A stretch of 64,000 nucleotides of DNA from Pratylenchus scribneri (taxonomy: Eukaryota; Nematoda; Chromadorea; Rhabditida; Pratylenchidae): positions 806,001-870,000 of the forward strand of contig JAQSEB010000034.1 of NCBI GenBank assembly GCA_030063045.1, given 5' to 3'. Below, piece after piece: positions 52,550-63,990 of this stretch (the first letter of the stretch is position 1; each line of letters begins with the position of its first letter). The notes below the pieces were generated by a model. It did not search any database, had not been told where the DNA came from, and was given only the letters and a program-made list of their open reading frames with translations. The translations under genes and the position numbers were made by a program.

Positions 52550-55414
52550 TTAGTCTTCATTATTCACAATTTCTTTCCCATTCCTCAACATTTTCTGATA
52601 AATTCCTCCTCCATTTCTATTCACCGATGATGGCATTGTTATTCCACTGTTTCCAATTCCCGTGTATTCTCCACCAGCTGCTGCTGTTGTTGTGCTGGCC
52701 CGCAATAGGCCACTGGCCCAAGTTGTCCGTAAATCGCGAAATTGTTTGGTGAAGAAAAAATAAAGCATTGGATTGGCAAATGAATTCACATTGAAGAGGA
52801 AATTCACAAAATCTTTGGCGAAGACAAAACACTGCAAATTTTGAAGGAATTTTGAATGGGATAATTTCTGTACTGACCGGCTCATTTCCATGTTTACGCA
52901 AATCGACGAATCGAATGATTAGGCCACCTCAAAAATGAATGGGAACAAAAAATATTTAATTGGTCCAAATTGCCATTATTTTTAGGCATAATTAGTTCTC
53001 TTTCCTAATTTGTTTAAATGCCATTCTTTAAACGATTTTGTGCCCAAATTTTCCCTCAATTTCAATTCCGAACCCGTATGGCATAGGAAGAAGAGGAGCA
53101 CAATGGAAATTAGCAGCCAAACCGATCGGCGTTCCTTAGCCATTCGGCGTCGATGATGTGTGGCACCGCCGCCGACGGCCAATTCCCTCAATCGTGCCGA
53201 TGAATGGTGAAGGCCAGAATGCGAATATTCAGGAAGGAAATAAGCAACAGGGGAATCTGCCAAATTGTGGATTCATTTTATTTATTTGTATGATTGATAC
53301 AAAAATTAAAATGTATTAAACCATTTTAACCGTCTTTCAGTTTGTTCAAAACTATGATTAAACTGAAGCCTAATCATTATTAAACGTTGTGTCTCGATGA
53401 GAAGATCTATCGATTGGGCATAAGGTTTAGGGGGTCTAAAAACTAGAACAAACCATTGAATCGCTATAATCTTTTCACAATTTTAAATATGTTTTATTCA
53501 CTATTTTCAGTGTTTTTTCGCCAATTAATATTTCCTTTATTAACTATTATGCCTCAAAACATTAAATAATTTGGCCATTTTTAGGCCTCTTTATTCATAT
53601 CCAAATTGGCACATTTTTGTCAATGAAAACAAACCAAATAAACGCAAACTGGATAGAGCATTTTGTGCATCTGAAAATGAATGGAATTTGGGCATTGTTC
53701 AGGGCCTAACCATGAAACGATATTCCTCATTCTGGGCCAGCACTGATCGTTGATGAATTAATAATGAACGATATTGTTGTTGACCATCGGCAATTGGTAT
53801 TTGGGCAATGGACCATCGAAATTCGAACCAAACCGGCAAATTGAAAAGGAGGGCACAAATGGCAATGAGGAAAAGGGGTAAATGACTGGCCGATTTGGAG
53901 GCTGAAATTGTGGACAATGGGCGAACTATGGCACGATGCCGTTGCAGGGAAATGAAGCATCTGAGTGAGAATATATTGATGGAAATGCTGGAGCTGATGA
54001 GAAAAGGAAAATTCCTAATATTTATCGGATGAATTTCTATTGTTTGATATCAAAACCAGGAGAAAAGAGAGGAATAATTTAAGTGAATAATGCCTTAGGC
54101 GCATTTCACTCGTTGATTAAATGGAAGGGAAAAAGTACTGTACTGGTACTGTCAGCCATAATTGCCTTTAAGAGATTCTTCACCTATCATACCTACATAG
54201 ATAACAATGATTTCTCTCCCTAAAATAGAGGCTACAACAGCAAATATAAACTTTCTTTCCCTAATTTATATCTTCTAAAGCATTTGTGAATTCCAATTTC
54301 CAAATTGCATACGAACATTGTCCAAATTGAGGCACAATTTGCGGCCAACAATCCGCCAGCCAATCCCCCGGTGGCCAAATAAGCAATTTGGGCAACAATT
54401 CCGATGGGGTCCATTTCCAAATGATCATGCAAAGCTGGCAAATAGAGGACCAAAAGGGAGAAAAGCAGCTGGAGAGAATCGCAACAGCAGAGGACAATTA
54501 GGACTGGCACCAATGGATGAGAACGCCTTTGTACGAAAATAAGTGATTTTGATATGTTGTAGTATATTTTGGAAATGGGAAAATTCCTGAATTTACTAGA
54601 TGCTGGGCTAAGTGTCGGCTTCAATATACCGTACAGGAGAAAAAATAGGCTCATTCAACTTTAATATCGTTCAATTTAGTTTGGGAAATTTCAATTTTAA
54701 ACCATTTTTTGAAAGCTGAAACGTTGTCTATCTAAACCCAATCCGGTTTTAGTTTATAAAGTTTTGCCTAAGCCTTATTTTAAGTTTAAAATTGAAACTT
54801 TATAAACAAATCGACCAGGGCCAAATCGCTTGAGTTTATTCGTTTCTACTTTAGTCTAGCGAAATTTCCTAAATTCACCAGCCCAGCATCCAATAAAATT
54901 CCGGAATTTATGATCAATTTCTAATATTTTCTTTAAAATTTTCATTAAAATTACGGTCTGGCTTGTTGTGTTCTCAAAATCGGCGTCAATGAATTTGTTG
55001 TCTGAGTCCTCCCATTCTTTCTTCTGCATCTTTGGTTCTGGCCATTTTCCAAATGACCATTTCCGCTTGATGACAATCTGCTTCTATCTCTTCCATTTCC
55101 ATTCCAATTGGCCTTTTCCCGTTCCGGACTGGCCGTCCTCTCGGAACATGTTTCGGGTGAAAGTTTTCTGCTCGGCGATGCACCGTGGAATGCGGAAATG
55201 GTCGAGGAAAAATAAATGATCACCGTTTTTCTGGTTAAAATGAATTATTCCAAAATCCTATTGAATACAACCTTTGCACAAAAACAATAATGCAAGCAAT
55301 GTTGAGGAATAAGCCGGACAAGCAAATTGCAGGAAGGACGTAAAGGTCGAGGAATTTGCCCAGAGGACGCCAAGGCTCCGTTGAATTACACGATGGGAAG
55401 AAATTGGCGGACAT
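52550..55414 (-). CDS. FMRFamide-receptor-like class A GPCR, with apparent frameshift
   Basis: Exons in minus order: 55414-55272, 55230-54955, 54526-54317, 53960-53711, 53256-53074, 52927-52878, 52831-52550. The N-terminus has an N-glycosylation site (CNSTEPW). TM1 LYVLPAICLSGLFLNIACII; TM2 PVLIVLCCCDSLQLLFSLLV; TM3 GGLLAANCASIWT...CFISLQRHRAIVRP (QRH in place of DRY); TM4 LPLFLIAICALLFNLPVWF; TM5 IPLLLISFLNIRILAFTIHR; TM6 SVWLLISIVLLFFLCHTGG; TM7 FVNFLFNVNSFANPMLYFFF. This matches the FMRFamide/neuropeptide receptor group of nematodes. TM5 and TM6 sit in one exon but in different frames (stop in the TM5 frame near 53190), so the gene needs a 1-nt shift: pseudogene, assembly error or frameshifting. 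The loop between TM1 and TM2 is about 90 residues instead of about 6. Confidence 0.7.
53305..53545. repeat. dispersed repeat, family B
   Basis: Contains TATTAAACCATTTTAACC, GATCTATCGATTGGGCATAA, GGGGGTCTAA and ATTTTCAGTGTTTTTTCGCC, in the intron between TM4 and TM5 exons of the GPCR gene. Confidence 0.5.
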
Positions 55415-57621
55415 TTTCTTTATAAGAATAGGGAATTAAAAGTAATAAACAAATTTGTTGGTTATGTGCAAAGCTTAATAAAATAGCCAAATAGTCCACA
55501 AAGTTTTGCCTCATATGATGAGATTAATTTTTGGGAAGATTTGGTTGACCAAAATCCATTTGGCCCAGTGAATTGGCGCAAACCGCAATGGCCAATCTTA
55601 GGGGGTAAAATTTTAACAAAAATCCACCGAATTTGGCCCAAATAATTTCATTCCAAATTTTCTTATTTTTGAGTTTTATTTTAGGCAGTGTTCCCGTACT
55701 TCCAAGAAAACTTAATCCAATTTTGGGCCATGAAATGGACCACCCCAAAGTGGATTGGGGGAAAGGGGGCCAATCGAATTGATTGGGCACACGGATATGG
55801 AATGAAGCCGATGTGAGTCCAAAAACTCATTTAGGCGGAATGTGATGATGTGGAATTGGATGAAATGGAAAGGCGCCAACCGGCAGCCAGGGGTGTCAAA
55901 AAGCTGGCATTGGCCACAAAAATTCATAAAAAAAATTTGCACTCCTTTTTTTGCTGGAATGGAAGAAAATTTTCAACCAAATTAGCCTTTTGGAAAGAGG
56001 CAAATTGATTTGGTTGAAATGCCCCATGGGCCATTGGAATTTTTTGATGAAGAGAGGAAAAATGATGAGAAGGGGGTGGGGGGGGGGGGTGGTGGGTCGT
56101 AAATTGGCGGCCGACTTAAAAGCACACTTTTCATATTTTTGATGAGGCCAATTAACAAAACAAACATTCCAAAGGGTGGGTGGTGATTGTGGTCTGGGAC
56201 AATGCAAAGAATTATCATCAAACAATGAACATTTCTTCAGAGTCATCGAGAATGATCCTTTCCCTTACGTTTGAAATCGGCATTGGCACTAATCTGGCCT
56301 TCCATGATTGATTTGACCAAATCAATGCTTTTCCTCATCGAATACATATATACTTCAATTAGAGCTAATATAAACTTCTTTTAATAGGCCAAATGAATTG
56401 GCGAAAACATTTAATATCAATTAATTACTCTTCCAAATTCCAATTCATAAATTAATCACACCTCTAAATTCCATTACAAAGAATGTTCATTTCTCAATTT
56501 GCTGATCAATATGAGAACACAAAGAGAAATTATATCACTTTCTCGAACTCTATTTAAACTGTGTCCAGCAATGCATGAAATGAATGGATGATTCATTCAG
56601 CCCCGCGGGGTGAATTCTAGCTTTTTTCCGGTCAATTTCTTTTAAAATTTCGCATCCTATTTCATTTCCATTAATGGCACCTTTTCCATTAAATTTTCCA
56701 CTTTTAATGCGCAAAATTCCCCCATCCAATCCAATCTATTTGATTCCCGATATAAATCCTTTCCCCCATTGGGCCTTCCTCCATTTTTGGCACTTCTCCT
56801 TTGCCCTTACCTCTCAAACATCTTTTTCAAGTCTGGTTTGGTGCCCCCATCCCATATGTAAAATCTCCATTGACGACGACACTTTGTTGCCCCCATTATC
56901 CCATCTTTTTCTTCAATACCCCAGGAAAAGGTGCCAACAAATTTGCCCTCTATGGTTTTTGGTCTCCATTTTTCATTCAATTATTCCTTCAAAAGTAAAT
57001 TCTTTTTTATTCCATTTGCAAACGTTGAACTTTCTTAGCCCTCAATCGCTTATCTCCTCATTTTCATTTCCGGTGCCAAAATGGAGCATCTGAATCCAGC
57101 GAACAAAGTTTTGGCGTCAAAAAAGAAGCCAAAGCAACAAAAGTGGCCATCAAAACACAAACAAAAACATGTTCATGCTATCGCCCATTCCAATCAACAA
57201 ATGCTAAGGCCTCTTAATGGAAGTTGGCGAATTTATTTTAAAAATTTGATGGAAATAGGAAAGTGGAGGATTTGGATTGAATCAGAATTAAAAATTAGAA
57301 TTAAAATTACAATCGCAAATCAGAATTACAATTACAAATCAGAATTACAAATCTTTGTAAAATTATCAAATTTAATAAATATGCAAGCATACTCAAAATG
57401 GAAAATTTAGGTTTATAAATTTGAAGTTTTAGACAAATCTCAATTAAATTTTTACTACCATATTCCATTCAGGAAAATATTACAATTGATAGGCTTTAAT
57501 TTAACCAGAAAATGGTTAAATTTGTTTGCTTACAATTAGCTTAACAAATTTATTCATTCCTATCCAAAAATTCATGAGTGGTCCACATTATCCATTAAAA
57601 TCTTTCTTGGTTTCATTTCAG
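55415..57621. other. intergenic or intronic stretch, no gene resolved
   Basis: 2.2 kb between the GPCR start and the first exon I can support of the plus-strand membrane-protein gene. It includes a 10-G run near 56080, C/T-rich plus-strand sequence at 56.65-57.07 kb with several open frames, and a short array of reversed 39.7-41.0 kb satellite words at 57297-57352. 5' exons of the membrane-protein gene probably lie here but I cannot choose among candidates. Confidence 0.35.
57297..57352. repeat. short relic of the 39.7-41.0 kb satellite, inverted
   Basis: ATTACAATCGCAAATCAGAA and ATTACAATTACAAATCAG are exact reverse complements of the intronic satellite units of the PPP2R3C-like gene. Confidence 0.8.
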
Positions 57622-58351
57622 CGGTGCATTCCTCCCAAAGGCAACACGAATTGGTCACCACCACTTCCCCTTCTCCTCCATTGAATGGGCCAAATCCCAA
57701 TGGTCTTGGTCCCATTCCTCAATTTCATTTGGCGCTGGTCATTTTGGCATTTTTCATTATTGGGCTAGCAATTTTATGCGCTTTTGGCTGTTGCCTTCGC
57801 ACTTTATTACTTCAAAAAAAGGTATGGAATTTGAATGATCAAATAAACACCCCAATATTTGGTAAAGAAGCAACGAAAAAGACGAGAAAAAGCGGCGGAA
57901 GAGGAGGCGGAATTAGGCGAACGCGAACGGCTGGTGTGCATCAATCAGGTAAGAAATATAGCCAATTAAAATTATCGTATTGACAAAAATGGGGAAATTC
58001 ACATTCTCTTCCAAAATTTTGCCTAAGGGTCAAATTGAATGAAAATGATGGAAATGAATCCGACAGAGGGAAATCGTGGAAAATTGGCATTGACCGCGCT
58101 GTTAAAAACATTCAAATAATTTCCAAAAATTTGCTCAGTTTATTGCGCGAAAACAATCTGCTGCCGAAGATGGTGATGGCGGCGAAGACAATTTGGGGGC
58201 AGCCGACAATTTGACATTGAATGGTGGAACGTTGCCTCAAATCAAAGTGACGGAAAGCAACGAGAATCGGGAGGAGGAAATGAATGGAATTAATGAAAAA
58301 GAACAACAAGAATTTGGGCGAAATATTGCCAAGAACCAACCAAATGGATGA
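57622..58351 (+). CDS. 3' exons of a single-pass membrane protein, 5' end unresolved
   Basis: Three exons with good splice sites: 57622-57821, 57868-57948, 58139-58351. The first ends an extracellular stretch (AVHSSQRQHELVTTTSPSPP) and encodes one membrane span, FHLALVILAFFIIGLAILCA, followed by FGCCLRTLLLQKK with juxtamembrane cysteines. The tail is charged: KQRKRREKAAEEEAELGERE, RLVCINQ, QSAAEDGDGGEDNLGAADNL, ending KNQPNG. Orientation is probably type I. I do not recognise the family. The acceptor phase requires a preceding exon ending in phase 1, so this is not a complete gene. Confidence 0.5.
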
Positions 58352-58800
58352 AATGAATTCAGGACAATGAATATTTAGATTTAGTTACGTACTTGTGCAT
58401 ATTAATATTCAGCCTAATAAGATGCAATAAATATAATAATATAATTAAATAAAAATTGTCCATTTGCCTTTTTAAAGGCTAATATCACATTTAGTGATTC
58501 TAAAATAATAAAATTTTTACCTATTAAAAAATGCAAATAAATAAGAGATTTATATTATTATGTAGAATTTAATTTAATTTAATGAGAGAAGGCTACGGTA
58601 TTCCAGAAACAATTCGGATTTTTTGTGTTTCCATCCGGTTAGATTTTTATTTTTAATATTTTTCAATGTTCGCCGAAATTGTTTTAAAATTGACGATGTA
58701 GCCTGATTTTTATACATATTTTATTTCAATAAAAATTGAATAATTTTACACAAATACAAAAAATGCGAATGTTATTCTAAATCCTCGGAATCGGAACCAT
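58352..58800. other. convergent 3' flanks, no gene seen
   Basis: 449 nt of AT-rich sequence with AATAAA-like signals between two convergent stop codons. Confidence 0.5.
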
Positions 58801-59528
58801 TCATCGCCGTTTTCGCCCTCCCAAAAGGCTGCCTAATCCGCCCATTCCCTGTTGACCTCCTCCTCCCATTAATCCGGTTAATGCGCCCAATCCGCCGCCT
58901 CCTTGCTGGCCACCGCCCATCAATGAGCTCAATCCGCCCATTCCACCGGATTGGCCACCACCGCCAGTGAACATTCCCATTCCTTGAAAATTAATTTTTA
59001 TTATTTTATTTATTTAATCTTTTCCTAGCCAACTCTTATAATAGGATGCTCAATGTCGGTTTCGGTTTCAGAAAATCGATGAAATTTAAAACCGAATTTT
59101 TTGGAAAATTTTGCTCCTTAAAACCATAGGAGAAAAAGAAACCGAAAACCGACATTTTTAAAACTGAAAACCAGGTTACACCTGAATGAACCGATTTTGA
59201 CCAGCAGCCCTACTGTTAAATCTACAATAATAATATTAAGAATTAAAGCTCATTTAATATTCATTAGTCGGAGTGAATTATCCTAACAAACAAGTGATAT
59301 GCCCAGAAGGCAGTTTCAATTTTATACTCAATTTCCTCTACCGTAATCGGGGCTATTAATTTTCAAAGACAATCTTGAGGGGGCTCTTAATAGAGACGGG
59401 CTTTTAACAGAGGATTTATGTAATCCTTCTTTACCTTGGCTGAACATTCCCATCAAATCCTGGCCTTGTACCAAAAATGCCGAGGAAATTAAAGCAAAAA
59501 AGAAGGAAATAACGAATAAATTGTGCAT
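58801..59528 (-). CDS. small secreted glycine/methionine-rich protein
   Basis: Two exons, 59528-59435 and 58982-58801, about 91 residues. The N-terminus MHNLFVISFFFALISSAFLV followed by QGQ is a clear signal peptide. The mature part is QDLMGMFSQGMGMFTGGG and then Gly/Leu/Met/Gln repeats (QQGGGGLGALTGLMGGGG, MGGLGSLLGG), ending GGRKRR. The G-R-K-R-R end looks like an amidation plus dibasic processing site, and a Gly-rich secreted precursor could be a neuropeptide-like or antimicrobial-like peptide. A cuticle or eggshell role is equally possible. No family is recognised. The intron contains low-complexity ACCGAAA repeats and a family D relic. Confidence 0.65.
59335..59435. repeat. family D MITE relic
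   Basis: CTCTACCGTAATCGGGGCTA at the left and CTCTTAATAGAG...ACAGAGGATTTATG at the right, in the intron of the glycine-rich gene. Confidence 0.45.
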
Positions 59529-59989
59529 TTTACTGAAGTCAAATTTAGTGAAAAAGTTGAAGGACGAAATTAAAAGAAATGTACTTAATCGCACTTTTTT
59601 GGAGGCCTATAAACTCGAATTATTTTTACCCACCCAGACAGAATATTTACAATGTGTTTATTTGGCCAATTTGACCACAAAAAAGGGCAGTAAAATTTAT
59701 TACAATAAAAAAGATGCTCGAGGCACTTTTCCTTCCTTTCAATTTTTCAATAAATTTCAATTCAAATCAATCATTCCGATTAATTATCCTTGTTGCCGGT
59801 GTTGTTTTCTCCTTTCTTCCTCCTCATCAATTTGGGCCGAAATTGTCGTCATCGCCGTCCTTTGCCCATTTTCCTGTTTTATTTAATGTTATGGCTTTAA
59901 ATAAATTTTGTTCCCTACAATTTGTCTTATTTCCTAATTAAAAAAATAACAAAAAAAGACGAAACAGGACATTTCTCTACCGTCATTTC

Positions 59990-60300
59990 AATACATCAAT
60001 TTATTTTGGCCATATCTCATCAAGGAAGCAACCAATTCTAGGAGGCGATATGCCATTGGAAAGCCAGTCCACTAAAAAGTGGCTTTACTAATTTTTAAAA
60101 TTAAAAAGAATTTCTAAAATAGGTGGTTTTTCCTCAAGAAATTCGAGTTTATTACATTCAAAGACTAATAACATTAAAACGGCAAAATTCATAATAATTT
60201 TATAGCTAATTTTTAGACTACTTTTAGGGCTATAAAATGATATATCGCCTCCTCCTATTGGCCATTGCCTCGTTAAGCTATTAGCAAAACAATTGAATGA
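59990..60300. repeat. family C repeat
   Basis: Contains TCATCAAGGAAGCAACCAATTC, GGCGATATGCCATTGGAAAG, 'gagtttattacattcaaagac', and the inverse words GATATATCGCCTCC and ATTGCCTCGTTAAGC at the right, so it is a palindromic element of about 310 nt. Confidence 0.6.
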
Positions 60301-60340
60301 CTATTGAAAAGTCCCTTACCGCAAAAAGAACCCTTTCATA

Positions 60341-60467
60341 AATACCATATTTTCTCTATTAGAAGCCTAGGGGTTTAAAATTTCAGAGACTCTCAGGGGT
60401 GGGATTTTATTAGAGAGTGGCTGGCCTCTTTCTAGGGAGTGGGCTTCTAATAGAGGAAATTTCTCAC
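60341..60467. repeat. family D MITE relic overlapping the AGMO 3' end
   Basis: TTTTCTCTATTAGAAGCC at the left mirrors GGGCTTCTAATAGAGGAAAT at the right. The in-frame stop of the last AGMO exon read-through falls inside its right arm. Confidence 0.55.
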
Positions 60468-63400
60468 CTTTTTATTGCCATTTTCCCCTCCATTTGCCGC
60501 TGCCACTTTCCTTTGCATTCGTCCATCCCTCCATACATGGAATGCGCTTACGGAAATGTGAATTGCCCAAAAAATGGAGAACAAAGCGAAGAGGGAGCCA
60601 ACAAAAATTCGATTTGGCCGAATTCCATTCGTTTCCAGTACCATTTTTGTAGAATAATAAAGAAGGACACCAATGCAACGGAACAGTTCCAAAAATGGTG
60701 CCCAAGGGCGAATGTCAAAGAAGGCACCAAATGATTGCACTTTTTGGGCAAAATGGAATTTGTTTTTAGTGAAATTGACCCAGACAAACTTGTGCAAATG
60801 AAAAATGCCAATTTTAGGCAAAAATCAAGCCAGTCCAGTTCATCACGGTCATATTCAAAATGAAGGAAAATAGCCAAAAGGAGAAGGAAATGGCCAAACA
60901 AATAGGCATTTTGCCAATTTGGAATGGGCGGATTGTAGAGGATTGGAGGGGATTCGGGTTGGGGAACATCGTGTGCGGAATTGACCAATGAAGCCCAATT
61001 ACAAAATGGACGAATCTTGAGAATTTGAAGGGATTTGAATCGAGAAATAAATTTAAGAGGAATTGGAAGCAATGGGGGACGCCCAAACTTTGGCCCCGTT
61101 TATAATATCCCATCAAGAACTGAAACAATTTTGATGTTTTTAGTACCAAATTAAAGAGTAGACTTTTGGCCATCAATGAAATTAATTTTATTTAAATTAG
61201 TTCAGAAGCGATGGAATTATGACCAAAAATCATTAAATTTCGCTTAAATAACATTTTGAATGGTTTCATGGTCATAATTTTATCAATTCTAAGCCAATCT
61301 CATAATATTAAAATTATTTAATAGCCAAAAGTCTGCTCTTTAATTTGTTACTAAAAACATCGAAATTAGTTCAGTTCTTGATGAGTTATTTCATATTATA
61401 AATAGTGCCATTGGGTCTATCCCGAAGCAATCAATGATGATGGATTACTGTAATGTAAAAATTAGAATTTGAAAATTTTACAAATTAAAAATTTTTTTTC
61501 ATTTCATTGAATTTATTTCACGAAAAAATTTCTAAAATTTTGGAGAGTAATTTTTGTGAATTTTACAAAAAAATTATGCTATAACTTTATTTACTTTCCC
61601 TAAAGACGATACTCCCCCTTTTTCCCTAAAAATTCTTTAAGAAACATACCGGTATGCCGGGAAACCAGCCGGGTGGAAAAAACAATGCCTATAATTTAAT
61701 TAAATTGGCCAATTAAATTAATTTAATATTTTCTCACTTTCAATTTGTCCAATATTCCAGGGAATATTGGCATCCCTTTTTCATCCTTCATTCGCCATTT
61801 GTCCAACAATAATTCCTGTGGCCAATTTTACCCTTTATACATTCAAATTAATCCTCCCAACTTTGAGTGTGTGAAATTGAAGCCACATTTGATTGAATGA
61901 TCGCTCATTTTTGATTAGCCCATAAATTGGCGGATCATTTCGGCGTTCGGCTTCAAATGTGCCAAAAATTCGATCCCAAATGATGAGAACACCTTTGAAT
62001 TGAGGGAATGGGAGGAAATTGGGGGAAATGGATGGATGGCACCTCCAAAATTGCGATCAATACAATATGGGTTACGGCCATGATGAACCTAAAAAAGGAT
62101 GGAATTGATCGATGGCATTGTGGGCATTCATATTGGTTAACATTGGACCATTCTTTTAGCCAAAACTCAACAGGGAAGCAATCAATTCACAGGAAGGCAA
62201 TAGCCCTAAATGTGTCCTCTATAAAGTGGCATTACTAATTTTTTGAAATATTAAAAAATAAGTCCTAATTTTCCTCTAAAAGGTTTCCATTTATTTACTA
62301 AAAATCAAAATTTTTTGTAAAATAAGCCATTTTTTCTCATTAAATTCGGGCTTATTACACTCAGAAACAAGTAAGTTTTTTATCCTGAATTTTATCAAAT
62401 CAAAGAAAGGCAATTTGTAAAGGACATTTAGAGCTTCCAAATTGCGCATCGCCTTCCCAGATTTGTTGTTACCTCGATGTACTTGTCAATGCCAATAATG
62501 TCTACCTAATAAGGAGGGCCTTCCTATTCATCCTACTGTACCCCCACTTTTAGCCTAATCGGCTTACACCCTATCAATCAAATATTGCCTCAATCTATCT
62601 TTTATAAACTCACCCTTTTTCTTTTTCCTCCCTATATGCTTTTTTACCCTTCACATTTTTATCACATTTTCTCGCACAATAAATAAAGAATAATTTAAAT
62701 TCGAGTTCAATTTATCGCTAACTCGTTTATTAGCCATTAGGGACTTAGGCCTCCGGCTATGGCCCGGGGCGAGAGCTTAAGCCCTCCCCTCCCCTCAAAT
62801 CAATTTAATCCTAGATTAGGACTAATAGTGTTATAAACAAAAGAATGGTCCTGCTGAAATCATCTATTGTTTAAAACCCAATTTAAATCATAAAAATGTC
62901 CATTCCAATTCCATTAAAAACCGACCCGATGATGGGATGGAGTATTCAAAACCCATCCAATTGGGCCAAGTGAGCCGAGTAACTGGAAAAATGGAGGAGT
63001 GCATTAATTAAATCCATTTCAAACGAACACTTGTGTGCATCCAAAATTGAAAAATTTCCGAAAAATATCGATGGACAAGGAAAATAGGTGGTGGAATGAA
63101 GAAAGCCTTCAAATTACGAATTAAAAGGATTAAAGGCGGAATGGACCTGTGCAATATCATAAATGGCCAATCCGGCATCCTGTTTAAAAATATTTTGGCA
63201 TAAATTTATGGGGAAGGAATTGCCTGAATGGCAGCTTGGCGAAGGGCCGTTGAAAGATTATAATATTGGCTGGAATGATGAATGGTGTGAAGGCCCCAAA
63301 AGATGCCAGCTTCTACAAAAATGGAGGAGGAAAATATATAAAATTTCGAAGTTGGACATTTTGATGGAATTTTTAGTCAAATTTAATTGGTAATTTATTG

Positions 63401-63990
63401 GTAATTTTTTGCCAAATTTATATGGAAAAGTTGGGGAGAAATCAAAAAAGTGTGAATAGAACAAAAATAAACTCAAAAGATTTTGATGAATTACTAAAAT
63501 TCAAAATATATTTTATTTTTCCGTTGCCCACCGTGAATGGCCCGATGGCCCAAATAATAGGCAAAATCCTGTGTGATGAGACATCTGCAAAACAATAATA
63601 CAACTAAGAAAGAATAATGTGGAAACGACGAACATTGCCCAAGTCCAGGGCGAATCCCAGGGCAATTCAATTATCCGAAAATTTTCCCAAATCCAAATAT
63701 AGCCAAAAATGGCCACTGCACGGCCACCGAATCTACGAAATGGAGGGAAATTCATTATAAAGAGGAATATTTGATGAGGATAAAATCAAGCAATTCTATT
63801 CCTTTTTAGTCGTATATTTTCCTTCTAATAAATTCATTCATTTCCCTAAAATACGGTACTTGAAGCATTGTGAGCACATTCCAGCACAGACAGAAGTGAT
63901 CGAATCGTTCAAAGCGAATCGATCCGAATGACCAGTAAGTGTGAGAAATACAAATTCCGCCGTGATCAATGCCATCCACCAGGCTGAAAC
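60447..63990 (-). CDS. alkylglycerol monooxygenase (AGMO), 5' end beyond the window
   Basis: Tetrahydrobiopterin-dependent di-iron enzyme of the ER that cleaves ether lipids. Exons in minus order: 63990-63860, 63732-63634, 63584-63532, 63312-63224, 63179-63147, 63106-63029, 62982-62926, 62088-62043, 61992-61862, 61015-60790, 60739-60447 (or 60739-60468 if spliced at AAG|GTGAGA). Diagnostic blocks: GYIWIWENFRIIELPWDSPW, then TWAICLITQDFAYYLGHRAI with HEAGIFWGLHTIHHSS, YYNLSTALRQA, FIPPPIFLVHRYFSEIFQFW, LGPIGWVLNTPSHHR, VHHGRNPYCIDRNFGGVLII, WDRIFGTFEAERR. The metal-binding set HRAIHE, HTIHHS and HHRVHH is complete. The C-terminal membrane part (NAYLFGHFLLLLAIFLHFEY, MQSFGAFFDIRPWAPFLELF) is also conserved. 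The intron after ALRQAAIQ starts with GC. The N-terminal exon(s) lie past 64000. Confidence 0.9.
61098..61404. repeat. palindromic MITE, family A, copy 4
   Basis: Left arm GTTTATAATATCCCATCAAG with CAAATTAAAGAGTAGACTTT; right arm is the inverse (AATAGCCAAAAGTCTGCTCT, GATGAGTTATTTCATATTAT). In an intron of the AGMO gene. Confidence 0.75.
62138..62480. repeat. family C repeat
   Basis: Contains CAACAGGGAAGCAATCAATTC, CTATAAAGTGGCATTACTAA, 'cgggcttattacactcagaaac' and, inverted at the right, ATCGCCTTCCCAG and TTACCTCGATGTA. In an AGMO intron. Confidence 0.55.

Noticed and set aside
56674..57093. 139-codon plus-strand open frame before the single-pass membrane protein
   Set aside because: Considered as a 5' exon, but its frame and available donors do not give the phase 1 junction required at 57622, and the composition (Phe/Pro/Ser/Leu) reflects a pyrimidine-rich tract.
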